DNA from: Xanthoparmelia taractica
Lineage: Eukaryota; Ascomycota; Lecanoromycetes; Lecanorales; Parmeliaceae
Reading direction: 5' to 3'
Assembly (NCBI GenBank): GCA_033085395.1
Contig: JANQBS010000078.1
Coordinates: 62,001 to 126,000, forward strand
DNA: 64,000 nucleotides
Positions 44,207-54,559 of the stretch are shown here, piece after piece. A program made the translations under genes and the position numbers. Each line of letters begins with the position of its first letter. The first letter of the stretch is position 1. The notes below the pieces were generated by a model. It was not told where the DNA came from. It saw only the letters and a program-made list of their open reading frames with translations, and did not search any database.

Positions 44207-44594
44207 AATGGATGGGGCGTAGATGGGGCGTGCAGGAGGGCGTAGCGATGCTAACAAACGGGGCGTAGTGCGTGCAGAAAGCGGGCGACCAATAGAAACG
44301 AAGATAGTATCCGTTTGCCAAATCTGAGGGTACGAAACCAGCAGTAGCGACGAGAAAACCCTCTGAAATTTGTCGGGGGAGCTGAGTGCTCTTGTAGACA
44401 ATGGCCTGTTGCCCTGGGGCGGAGTCGCTTTTCTTGAATCGTCTTGACTCTAGTTGATGCAGGCTCATGGTAGCCTCGTCCAGTTAGGAATTGATACTCA
44501 AATGGGGCGAGACCTGAATGATAGGGCCAGCCTCAACAAGATTGATAATTTGATCGCCAAAGCGTGCTGGTTTTGACTGCGCAGGCTAGTGATT
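44207..44594. other. Intergenic
   Basis: 5' flank of the zinc-finger gene and 3' flank of the MFS gene, both on the minus strand. No separate gene. Confidence 0.5.
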
Positions 44595-46252
44595 TCAGCT
44601 TTTCTCCATTTGTGAGCCATTCTGACCGCTTTGGATTGGTTCAGAGGCAATCTCGTCGGCCATCTTCTCCCTGCCACTCTCTTCGTCATCCGGTTTATTT
44701 CCTGCAATCTCTGCATCATTCCCCTCCTCCTGCTCTTTCTCTTTCGGTCCTAGGTCCCTCCGTCTAATTCCCCAGCCGCCACTCCACCCCACCCAACCCT
44801 TCTCCCACGGACCCTTTGCAATACAGATGCACAAAGCCGCACCGATGAAGCCCACACTAGCACTGCCACTCTTGTGCCAACCTCCCTGCGCATATAGAGT
44901 ATTGCCCACACTCGTTCCCACAATCTGTCCGATGAACACACTGACCATGTATGCCGTGTTGACCCTGTTCCTAGCTTTAGGCTCGATAGCATAAATGGCT
45001 GATCGATTAGCAATTTGACTTGTTTGTAGCCCAACGTCGAGCATAAAGGCTTGGATAATCGGGCCAGCGATGGTGAAAGTGCCTGTATAAGTGCCGATTG
45101 AGATGCCGCTAATGCAAATGAGCTCGCCAACAATTACGGAAAACAGTGGTACGAATCTATCGATGACGAGACGTGAATACGGAGGTCCGAAGAACATCGC
45201 AATAATACCGATGAATGCAAACAGCCCGATATACAACGGACTGAAGTTGTAAGGTTCTCCAGCCAGTAGAAAAGTCAAGGTCGTCCAGTATGAGGTGAAC
45301 GTCGTGGCGGTGCAAAAGCCCACCAGACAGACCTGCACGAGGATAGGATGCTTGAAGAGCATCGTGATGATACTCCACAACATTTTGAAATAGTTGAGAC
45401 CGTTAGGGTTAGTACTAGGGTAGTCGGGTAAAAAGAACCATAGGAGGATGAATATGAGGTATTGCAGAGCAAAGGCAAGCCAGTAGATGTTGCGCCAGGA
45501 GGTATACTCAGTGACGGCGCCGGAGAGGAGCCGAGCCACAAGGAGGCCTAAGAGGAGGCCGGAGACTACGATCGAGAGTGCCGTTGCGCGCCGATGCGCA
45601 GGGGCCAGGTCCCCGACGAGGGGGAGCACTGTACGATTATCAGCATAGAATCACTCGCGAAATTGGGAATTGTGTACTTACTTAATTGCGGAGTCACAGT
45701 CGTTAAGGCCGTAAGATAGGAGAAGAAGCAGAACACTGGGAATGATTTCGTAATGCATAGCCCGATCCTTGAACCCGGCAGTACCATCAGCATAGGTTCT
45801 GCGGAGCGTCAAACGCCAGCAAATGAAATCAATTACCAAGAAGTAGCCGTGAACCAGACCAAAATGAGAACGAAAGGCCTTCTTGGAAAAAGGTCGCCTA
45901 GTGGACACAAGAACAACAAGCCTGACCCATACCCAGCTTGTGCCAGGGTAGGAATCAAGCTGACTCGCTCTTGACTGACATGAAAGTCATCCGCCAATTT
46001 GTTCAGGATCGGGTGGGAGTAGTATAAATTAGCCACAGTAAAGGCCCCGGCAAAACCAAAAAGAACATTCAATGGCAATGAAAATTTGAAAGGTTTCTCT
46101 GGATCGTAGCGACATTTCTGGGGCGTGTAGGTTATGATGTTGGTAATTTTTCGCAGTATTGTGATTTCTTTCCGCGAGGGTTCCGCACAACGATAAGAGA
46201 CTGTATCGCTCGCATTGGGTATCTTCGTCTGGTCTTCAACGAATGATGCCAT
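44595..46252 (-). CDS. MFS transporter
   Basis: Exons 46252-45837, 45767-45682, 45628-44595 (introns 69 and 53 nt), 511 aa. The first junction restores FTATSWIGLCITKSFPVF and the second VTPQLMLPLVGDLAPAHRR, both natural MFS sequence. Twelve predicted membrane spans; motif A-like GDLFPRRPFVLI after span 2. The first span is VLFGFAGAFTVANLYYSHP. The C-terminal tail is long, acidic and Glu/Lys-rich (PKEKEQEEGNDAEIAGNKPD). The overall pattern (LYYSHPILNKLADDFHVS) is like bacterial-type arabinose-efflux or drug-efflux permeases that occur in ascomycetes. Substrate unknown. N-terminus is cytosolic and 60 residues long. Confidence 0.8.
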
Positions 46253-47893
46253 ATCAGTATCCTTTAATAGGAGTTATAAGAATTCGATGTCGATTGCGCT
46301 TCATGAATTCACCAGGAAAAGACCGCACAACCTCGAAGGACAAGAATTCAGATACACACAAATAACGACATGCGAAAATCGGCGACGGATCTGCGAGATG
46401 ACGAGCGCTCTTATTCCCGAGAACAAATCCCGACCGACACCAAGCCGCAAAAGGAAGGAGTCTGCCAAGAATTCTCCCTCTTGATATCCCGCTGACCGTC
46501 TTGTTTGCCGAGCAGTATTATTGTAGTCAAGTGAGCTTTGGACTCAAAAGGCAAACTGAGAGGCCAAAGGAGTCCTGTCATGCCGAGAGAGACACGATCG
46601 TTCTCCTGATACGACAAACACATATATGATACATCCAAGGTCAATGACCTTGAGTAGGCCAGACCCGTAGAGCGAGTGACAAACAGACAGAAAACACAGC
46701 CAGACCATCGCATAAAAAACACTGAAACATTGAACGGTCTGGATAAACCAATGAAAGGAATGATTTGAGACCAATGACTCCTTTACCTTCGAAGGAATCG
46801 CCTCAGGAGCAGTGCTAGGAGACGCCGGCTCTCAGTACGCGGAGCGCGGTCATTAAACCAGATTTCATCCTTCAGTCATACCCTAAATTCTTTGAGCCGT
46901 TAGGACTAAGTACACCCTCGTTTAACATCTGCTCCAAGTACAAGCATGGAGCCGTCCTTTTCAAATAATATGCAAGTTGGTCCCAGATGTCCCACTGACC
47001 GCCTCAGGAGCTGACTGCTGCGGGTTAAGCTGATTCGGCTTGTTTGTCGCCGCTATTGCTGGAGATTCGGCAACTCACGCTCAAGTATCGACCAAGGACA
47101 TAAACAAAGCCTCTCAGATAGCGACCATTCAGAAATATGGTTCAGCAGCTGGTCCAAAATATGTGAGGCAAGTATCTGAGAGGGTCCAGTTTATGGAGTG
47201 AAGGCACTGGGTGATCCATGGACGGAGGCTAACGGGCCATTGGTGCCGAGAGATCGCACACTCGCTGAATCAGCCTGCAAAACCCCACTGACGTCTGCGG
47301 ATGGTTGAACGAGTCAAACCAGATGCCGCGTCAAGCAGAATGGTAAGCCACGACTTTTGGCTACGGAGGTTTCGGACAATCAAGGCTGCCTATCTGGTCT
47401 ACTGGAGGCAGCAAATGCCCGCAATATAGACAGCATTTCATGTTTGATGAAGTTGTTGTCAAGATAGAAAAGTGGGCAACATCTGAGACAAGTACTGTTG
47501 TTGGGGAAATTACACAGTCGGGCTTATAAGTACCGCGTCCAGGCGCTGGCTGAAATATCATAATGATCATCATCAACGATGACAGTCAGAAAAAACTAAC
47601 TTCGTTAAACAATGACAGGGGTGTTGCAGTTTCCCTAAGAATATGAAGGTAGGTAGAGAAGGTGTGAGGAAAACCAAATGGGAAGGTGTTCTTTTCCAAA
47701 AAAGAATACAGAACTATTTTAGTTTCTTTTCAATACAGCTCTAGAGAAAACGCAGTCAGCCTCATCCCTCCGCCCACATTTTGTCGCAGCTGTTCCCAGC
47801 AAGACATCCACATAGCAGGTCGAAGTTTGGAACCATCCGAGGCTGTAATACTACCTGGAATTGCAAGCCCAAGTAGATCGGTAGAGACAACTA
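46253..47893. other. Intergenic, boundary of the gene-rich segment
   Basis: Upstream of the MFS gene, running to the first transposon insertion. Short frames only, no motif. It marks the transition to the repeat-rich half of the window. Confidence 0.45.
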
Positions 47894-48350
47894 CACGTGT
47901 TCCCTGGGATATGCACCGTTAGGGCTAGGTCTAGCACTACTAAAATACTAATATCTTATTTAAATCGATATAATATTATTATATAATACTTTTTTTCTTT
48001 CTATTAGTAAGACTTAGATATCTATAAATCTATATAATTAATTATAATATTTTATATTAATAGATATATTAATTTAATTAGAAAATATTAAAGATATCGA
48101 TAAATTTCTAGCCCTAATATTAAAGTTAGGGCTAGAATTTTTATTATCGTAACTCGAATATCGTCTTAAAGCTCGATATTATCTTAGTAATATACTTTTT
48201 ATAAACTATTAATAAAGAATAAGATATCTAAGAATCTATAATATTAATTAGAATATTTGATTCAGATGAATATATTAAGATAAATTAAAAAAACGCTGAA
48301 ATTCTAGTTTAGCCCTAACCCTAATGGTGCATATCCCTGGGGAACACGTG
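47894..48350. mobile_element. MITE, 457 bp, TA target duplication
   Basis: Terminal inverted repeats of about 35-40 bp: left starts CACGTGTTCCCTGGGATATG, right (reverse complement) CACGTGTTCCCCAGGGATAT, both continuing into GCACC(g/at)TTAGGG. Flanking TA at 47892-47893 and 48351-48352. The interior is very AT-rich with no protein frame and includes a second palindrome, CTAGCCCTAA...TTAGGGCTAG, at about 48109-48137. TA flanks point to a Tc1/mariner-superfamily non-autonomous element. Confidence 0.75.
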
Positions 48351-48374
48351 TATATCTAGTAAACGTCTCGAGGG

Positions 48375-48446
48375 CGGGAAGCCCTGGGGGCGCAAGATAG
48401 GGGCGCAACGCAAGTTTCGGCAAACTTGCCTTAATACTTAGATTTG
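48375..48446 (+). repeat. Left TIR of the Mutator-like element
   Basis: 72 bp, exact inverted match to 49671-49742; GC-rich outer third. Confidence 0.9.
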
Positions 48447-49670
48447 AATGATAGCCTCATCAAAATTCAAGTATCTGGGCAAGATATCTATAATATAATA
48501 TCGCAATTAGTTTATAAGGCCTATATGTGAATATATAACGTAATAAGTAGCTGCTATATACTTATTTCTCGCTCTTAGGAGATTCCCTCAGCAAATAAAT
48601 CGTCTTTAAAATACGCTATTACTAAGACTCTCTCTTATCTATATTCTCACTCGATATTAGATACTACTTAAACTTCTTTTTATTGAATTATATAATAGAC
48701 TGAAGTGTAGTATTCAACGTAGGCCCTCGAGATCTCTTCTGCGAGAGATTTTTCTCTTATTCTCAAATCTTCTTTTCTTTAATCTAACAATTCGATTTAA
48801 ATATTATAAATATTAGCGGAGCGAAGAAAGAAGATAGAGTAGTAGAGGACGTAGAAGCACTATTTTCAATATCTTTGGGCCGCCCTCGAGGCTTTTAAGG
48901 CTATAAAATTAATTAAGTAATCGAGAGAGGCGGAGAAGAGCGAAGAGGAGGGCGGAAAGTCGATGGAGGAGGAATTTGATAGATAGGTCTTGATATCTAC
49001 TTCTCCTGCTTCTTCTACTGCCGGGCCTCTCTTTCAGAGATCTTCGCAGTAGTTAGTTTACGTGTATTGACCTTATTGTGCTTTTTCTTCTTCTGTAGAG
49101 CTATTTAATTCGCCTGTTTAGTAGAGGGTAAGGCTAAGAGCTTCGTTGGGATCCCCTGAAGATTCTTCTGAATGACTGTATGGCTACTAGTAACGTTAAT
49201 CTGAAATGTAGTTAGTTGATTGACTAGCTAATCGGTCTATTGACGAGGCAGATTGATATGAAGAACGTCTGGCTGTGCGACGGCCTCAAGATACCTGTTT
49301 TTACCTTTATCTCGGAAGATTAATGGATTCTAATCATGTGAATTTAGAGTCTCGTTATAATAGCGAGGTGTGAACTCCCTGGAAATTGAAGTATTGTTTA
49401 TCTATCAACGGAGATGAAATAATAATAGAGGGATGGGAAATCCTTTATTATATGCTCGAAATAAGAGATACCTGCAGGGAAGAAGATATTTGACAAGAAT
49501 CTCGTAATTGCAGGGGCCAATATATGGTTCATAGTTAGATTTAATAAGCTGCTTAGCAGCAATCCACTCAGGATTAACACTCTCGATGACAAATAGTGTA
49601 ATCTTCTCAATCGCGACTTGATATGGGTTACAATCTACCGAGGTACTTGAATTTTGGTGGGGCTACCATA

Positions 49671-49742
49671 CAAATCTAAGTATTAAGGCAAGTTTGCCGA
49701 AACTTGCGTTGCGCCCCTATCTTGCGCCCCCAGGGCTTCCCG
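49671..49742 (-). repeat. Right TIR of the Mutator-like element
   Basis: 72 bp, exact inverted match to 48375-48446. Confidence 0.9.
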
Positions 49743-49751
49743 TCTCGAGGG

Positions 49752-50065
49752 ACAAGGAGATATTGCTGAAACTACATTTGGCGACCATTGGCCGAGTCTC
49801 TCAGTCGGCATCTCGACATCTCGATTCCTCCATCTTTTTTCTATTGACTACCGCAAGGTTGTCATGGTTCAACTCTTGCTGCCCTTTTCTCATAGTGGCA
49901 TTCCCTGTCCCAACTCTCTTAGCACACTCATCAATCCTTCTCCACCCAGAGTATCAATCTTCCACGCCGAATACTTATTTCGATGAGGTGCAGCTTGCAA
50001 GTACTGCCGTAAAAACCCTCACTCTCCAGAGGTGAATGTACAGCACGGACGGTCTTGTGATCATA
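49752..50065. other. Unique DNA between two insertions
   Basis: No gene or repeat recognised. With 48353-48374 it represents the pre-insertion locus upstream of the HET gene. Confidence 0.4.
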
Positions 50066-50260
50066 ATTTGCCTCAGTCCCTCAGACCTGCCGAATCGCTA
50101 AGCCCTTTTTGGTTAGCGCCGTCAGCTAAGCCCCTTCGGGTTAGTCTGCTGACTTGCAGCTTGACGGTGCTACTCTCGAGCTACGTAGTCAGCAAAAATC
50201 GAGAGCCGCTAACCCGAAGGGGCTTCGCGAGTCTTAGCACTCTGAGGGACTGAGGCAAAT
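50066..50260. mobile_element. MITE, 195 bp, foldback type
   Basis: TIRs of about 20 bp, ATTTGCCTCAGTCCCTCAGA, exact at both ends; flanking TA at 50064-50065 and 50261-50262. The interior is itself partly self-complementary (TAAGCCCCTTCGGGTTAG versus CTAACCCGAAGGGGCTT; GTAGTCAGC versus GTCTGCTGAC), so the whole could fold into a long hairpin. It lies about 330 bp upstream of the HET reading frame. Confidence 0.7.
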
Positions 50261-50590
50261 TATAATACCACTGGTAGGACTAAGTTACGTAAGGTACTAG
50301 CGTAACGCTCAGAATATAGGATGTCCGGACGAGGCTGAGGCTGAAGCAGTGGACTCGACTGCTATAACTGTATAATTGCTGCCTGAGCTCAGAAATGAGC
50401 ATCATATCTTCAATACACAGTAATGAGAGAGAATCAGAAGAATCACTAGTGTTCAAGAACGACAACGCCTGATACACACGCGATATGCATTAGGTACGCT
50501 AACAATTCCAGCTATCCTACTTGACATCCTCCCTCCAATCTAAATCATTCTCTGTCTAAACCCAAATTCCCAGCCTTTCCATCTCAAACA
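50261..50590. other. 5' flank of the HET gene
   Basis: Presumed promoter and leader of the HET gene. An in-frame TGA at 50522-50524 bounds its frame, and no in-frame ATG follows before 50591. Confidence 0.45.
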
Positions 50591-52210
50591 ATACGCCTCC
50601 TCCATACTACTACTATCACGCTATCATCCTTTGACGACGATGACTCCATCCCTCCTTACGCCATCCTATCCCACACCTGGGGCGACGCCGAAATATCATT
50701 CCACGATCTGCTCAACAGTGTCGAATCGAAGCTAAAGCACTCAGAAGGGTACCAGAAAATCCGCTCATGCTGCGCCCTAGCAGCGCGCGAAGGGCATAAG
50801 TATGTCTGGATAGACACCTGCTGTATCGACAAGACCAGCAGCGCCGAGCTGTCCGAAGCCATCAATTCCATGTACCGCTGGTACGAGAAAGCGCAAGTCT
50901 GCTATGCCTACCTGGCAGACGTCTGCCTCGGTGGCCAAGACATTTGTAGTCCCGAGGTAAAGCGACAATTTGGGCAGAGCAGATGGTTTACTAGAGGCTG
51001 GACTTTGCAGGAGCTCTTGGCGCCTTCGCTTGTACTTTTCTTTGATAAAGACTGGCGAGATTTGGGTTCATGGTTGAGTCTCAGCGAACAGATATCGCTT
51101 GTGACTGGTATTCAGTTGGATCACTTGAGTTACATGAAAAATGCAAGCGCCGCACAGAAGATGTCCTGGGCTTCTGGAAGAAAGACGAGAAGAGTCGAAG
51201 ATATGGCTTACAGCTTAATGGGCATTTTCGATGTGAACATGCCACTGCTCTACGGCGAGGGAAAAAAGGCCTTCATCAGGCTTCAACACGAAATCATAAA
51301 AACAACGGATGATGAATCCATATTCGCCTGGACGGACGACGAGCTCGCCCTAAGCGGTATATTTGCACAATCGCCAAAAGCTCTTGCTAGATCCGGGAAA
51401 GTAGTTCGTATCATCGATGGTGATCCGCTGTACGTACGTAGAACCCCGTACGCGGTGACCAATAGGGGCTTGGCCATTGAAATCTTCATCCACGAAAGCG
51501 TCGGCGGCAAGTCGGAGGTGGCGAGTACCATGACAAGCTTCTTTATGTCATTCTTACCGCTCAATTGCGGACGGCAGTCAGGATCAGCTAAGGCTTCAGT
51601 TGAACAATTGGTTATTGAGGTGGAGAACGTAGGTCGCGATGCCTTTGTCAGGTCTTCACCTGGGCAGTTAAGACGGTTGCAGTATAATATGAGTGTCACG
51701 AGCTTAGTGTACATTTGTTCTGTGTACAAGTACAATCCTCTTCAACTGCATCACTCATTCTTCATCAATACGTCATCACTGTGGAATCGCGGGCTTTGGA
51801 TATTGGATACCTATAATTGTCAGCCAGAACGATACCATTGGGATGCGCCGCCGTTTGCGAGATACTGGAGATTTACCCCTAGGAGCGGCCAGAGCATTGC
51901 AGCAGTACTGTTAGAGGGCAATCGTGATGGTAATCGGCAACGGTTTGAAATAATCTTTCATGAAGCTGAAGATGCCCTGGGTATAGACCTCATGGCTCCC
52001 TCGACAGCTGAAAGTTTTCAAATGGAAATGACCGATTACAAGTACTTTCCAACGAACCTTTTCTCTAGGCCACCCTCAAAAGGCCCTATCTCCCTGATGC
52101 TACAAGATAATCGCCGGGTGTCTATCAAATTAGTAGGGCGAAGGTCGACGCCTTTCGAAGGGCGTTACTTTGTGGAGTTCGAGGAGCCGTGGGAAAACGA
52201 TCTAGTTTAA
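50591..52210 (+). pseudogene. HET-domain protein gene lacking its start codon
   Basis: An uninterrupted frame of 539 codons covers a complete HET protein except the first codon. Canonical HET proteins begin MRLL; here the aligned codons read ATA-CGC-CTC-CTC (IRLLHTTTITL). HET motifs: YAILSHTWG (23-31), YVWIDTCCIDK (71-81), SRWFTRGWTLQELLAP (130-145) and MAYSLMGIFDVNMPLLYGEG. The next in-frame ATG is at 50870, inside the HET domain, and would drop 93 residues including both first motifs. In fungi HET proteins trigger nonself-induced cell death; partner unknown. Either a recently inactivated gene, a non-AUG start, or an unseen upstream exon. Confidence 0.75.
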
Positions 52211-53350
52211 TTTGATGAGTCTCATTATACACCATTTTATATTCTATGCGCTAAATGCGCATATAGGGTAAATGTTTGACATATGTCTTTATAGGTGAAT
52301 GCACATTGAAACGCCCTTCTGATGTATGTATAGGCCATGAACCATTACAGAGATCAGTATGCTATTTATCACTTACCAGTGCATTGTTGATGATAGAAAG
52401 CGTTCCTTGGACTTCGCATTGTAACCTCGCAAGGCGCAATCGGAAACCAAGGATTTTCTGCAATCCATACGCAATGATGCTCTTCAATCGCCGACGAATC
52501 CAACCTCCACGTCCTTCAGATCTAACAACATATCAACAACAAACAAAGCCGAAGAAGAGCTTCAACCGCCGACGGCAAAAGGACCAGTTCACCATGTTAC
52601 GGGCACAGGAGAAAACAATCCATCAACAATACAACATCAATTCAGGACTTATATTATCTGACGCAGCCCATATCACCACAACTTGCTCTTGCCCCATCGG
52701 CCACGTGTTCATTCCTCCCATCAGCAACACCGTCCCATCTTTGCAAGCCACAGTGCTAGACGAACAAACGGCTTCTCTAAATCGCACGTAACAGACGAGC
52801 CCAGAAAATGTGGCAACGGGGTTATGCGGCACGTCAACAAATGCGATACAGATGCATCCCAAGCCACACGGAGCGCTGCCAGCGAAGTCTCTGGTAATTG
52901 ATACTACTGGGTATAGCGCCTCTTGCGGAACAGGCGGGTTTAGATTACACGGATAATCAGAGGGAGTAGAGGTCTGCCGCTTGTGGACTCGTAGGGCTTA
53001 TGAAGACGAGTTTGACTGAGTTTTGTCACTGGCACAACCAGAGCTATACGCAGTGCAACTAGCACACCGAACCGCTAGAACCAGATCAAAGAGTGATACT
53101 GCTGTGCCCTTGTCTGCCACAACAGCATTTACTTGTCTGTATGTAAGACCCCTTTATCATCGAGCGCTTCAACCAAATGGCTCCTTAGTCAAGCAGGGCT
53201 AAGATAGTGAACTGGAAGTCTCATCATAATCCTTCTTTGTCTTCTACAACATGTCATACATCTAACACTTCCACCCCCAACCCAACCACATCATCAGAAG
53301 ATCCTACCCCCATCCCATTCAACTCATCCCATCCACCCCCTCATCCTCCA
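52211..53350. other. Intergenic
   Basis: 3' flank of HET and 3' flank of the P450 pseudogene. Frames up to 171 codons occur without motifs. No repeat recognised. Confidence 0.4.
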
Positions 53351-54540
53351 CTACAAAACAGGCCCCTCCTTACAACTACTAAACATATCCACAATCTGAA
53401 ACTCCCCCTTTCTTTCCCTTCCCACCACGCCACTACCCGGCCTCCCCTCGCCCGTCGCGTCCGCGGCCCGGAAATCCATCAGCCAGACCAGCCGCGCGAT
53501 GGCGAGACTCATTTCGAGATATGCGAACGGCTTCGCGACGCAGCTTCGGGATCCGATGAGGAAAGGCGCGAAGGAAGGGGGTTTTTCTGTGCCGCCTGGT
53601 GTGAGCGGGAGGGGTGTTTGTAGGTCTCGTGAGATGGTTGACGGCAATAGATTAGGCGATAGCGCTGAAGGAGAAAAGCAGGGTGAGAGCGTCGTCGTCG
53701 AAGCAGTAGCAGTAGCAGCAGCAGGACGACGACTGAATTAATCTTCTGGAGCTTTATCCTCTTTCGAAGAAGAAGAAGAAACGAGAAAGCACTCTGGCTT
53801 GAAAGCGTACGGATCGGGGAAGTAGGCTGCGTTGTGGCAGATGGCGTATTGACAGACGCCCACATCGTAACCCGCCGGGATGTGCTGTCCGTCGACGGAG
53901 TGGAAGGTGCTCCGGATCTCGGTGTTGAGGCGGGCATGTGCGGCGTCGTTACGGGAGAGGTAGAAGAGCACAGAAGCTATGGCTGTGGACGTTGTGTCGC
54001 CTCCTATGTGGAATTTTCTATTAGCCACTTGTCTTGTCAGGTAGACGGGATAAGGTCACTCACCGGCAGCGATCATCAAATGCGCCTCTCCCCAAACTTC
54101 GGCCTCGGAGAGCTTTTTCCCAGTCTTTGGATCCTTTGCAGCGAGCAAAGCAGACATGATATCATTCCACTTGTTCCTCTTCTGCTCGGACGCCATTCGT
54201 TCTTCTGAGTACTGTGTCGAGATCTCAAGAAAACGGTGCCGCTCAGCCGCCATGCCCGGGAAGATCCATTTGTCGGGGTTATACCAAGCGCCGGGCTTGA
54301 AATTGAAGAGCGCGGGAAAGGCGAAGCGTAGGTAGACGCGGCGGTTGCCGATTACAATAGCGTTGACGAACCAGCGAAGGTTGGGGGAGGTGAGCAGGTT
54401 GAAAGGCTGGCCGTATGTCAGGTCGGAAATAACGTCTAGTCGAATAGTGGGACTATGGGTTACTGTGTCTCATGATCCAGCCGCTGTTCCAGATGCATGC
54501 GCACATGCGGAGAACACGTGTCTGCAAGAGCACTATATGT
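53351..54540 (-). pseudogene. Cytochrome P450 pseudogene, 5'-truncated
   Basis: Minus-strand remnants in P450 order: a short exon (HVRMHLEQRLDHET, near 54525-54465); an exon 54435-54064 (DLTYGQPFNLLTSPNLRWFV to EAHLMIAAG); an intron 54063-54004; and an exon from 54003 with the I-helix GGDTTSTAIASVLFYLSRND. The next part jumps from IRSTFHSVD straight to GQHIPAGYDVGV, so about 45 residues including the K-helix ExxR are deleted in frame. An in-frame TAA lies at 53740-53738. The heme loop near 53560 reads FLIGSRSCVAKPFAYLE: the usual Gly after the Cys-Val is Ala. The 5' exons are lost at the AT-rich border near 54550. Not functional. Confidence 0.8.
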
Positions 54541-54559
54541 AGGGGTCTCACACCATCAG

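Larger units (their letters stand above)
48375..49742 (-). mobile_element. Mutator-like element with 72-bp perfect TIRs and 9-bp target duplication
   Basis: TIRs 48375-48446 and 49671-49742 are exact reverse complements over 72 bp, starting CGGGAAGCCCTGGGGGCGCA. They extend about 30 bp further inward with only scattered differences, most of them C/T. The 9-bp TCTCGAGGG flanks both ends (48366-48374 and 49743-49751). A 9-bp duplication with long TIRs is typical of Mutator-like elements. The interior is AT-rich. On the minus strand near 49615-49430 a decayed frame reads KSNYEPYIGPCNYEILVKYL then LPCRYLLF, which resembles the Cys/His SWIM-type finger of MULE transposases with Tyr at the expected His. 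Downstream stops suggest RIP. The element is non-autonomous (1368 bp). Confidence 0.8.

Noticed and set aside
48311..48324. Telomere end suggested by CCCTAACCCTAA
   Set aside because: Only two units, mirrored inside both TIRs of a MITE and followed by more than 15 kb of sequence.
52276..52901. Frames of 70-171 codons downstream of HET
   Set aside because: No motif, overlapping frames on both strands, and no splice-supported extension.
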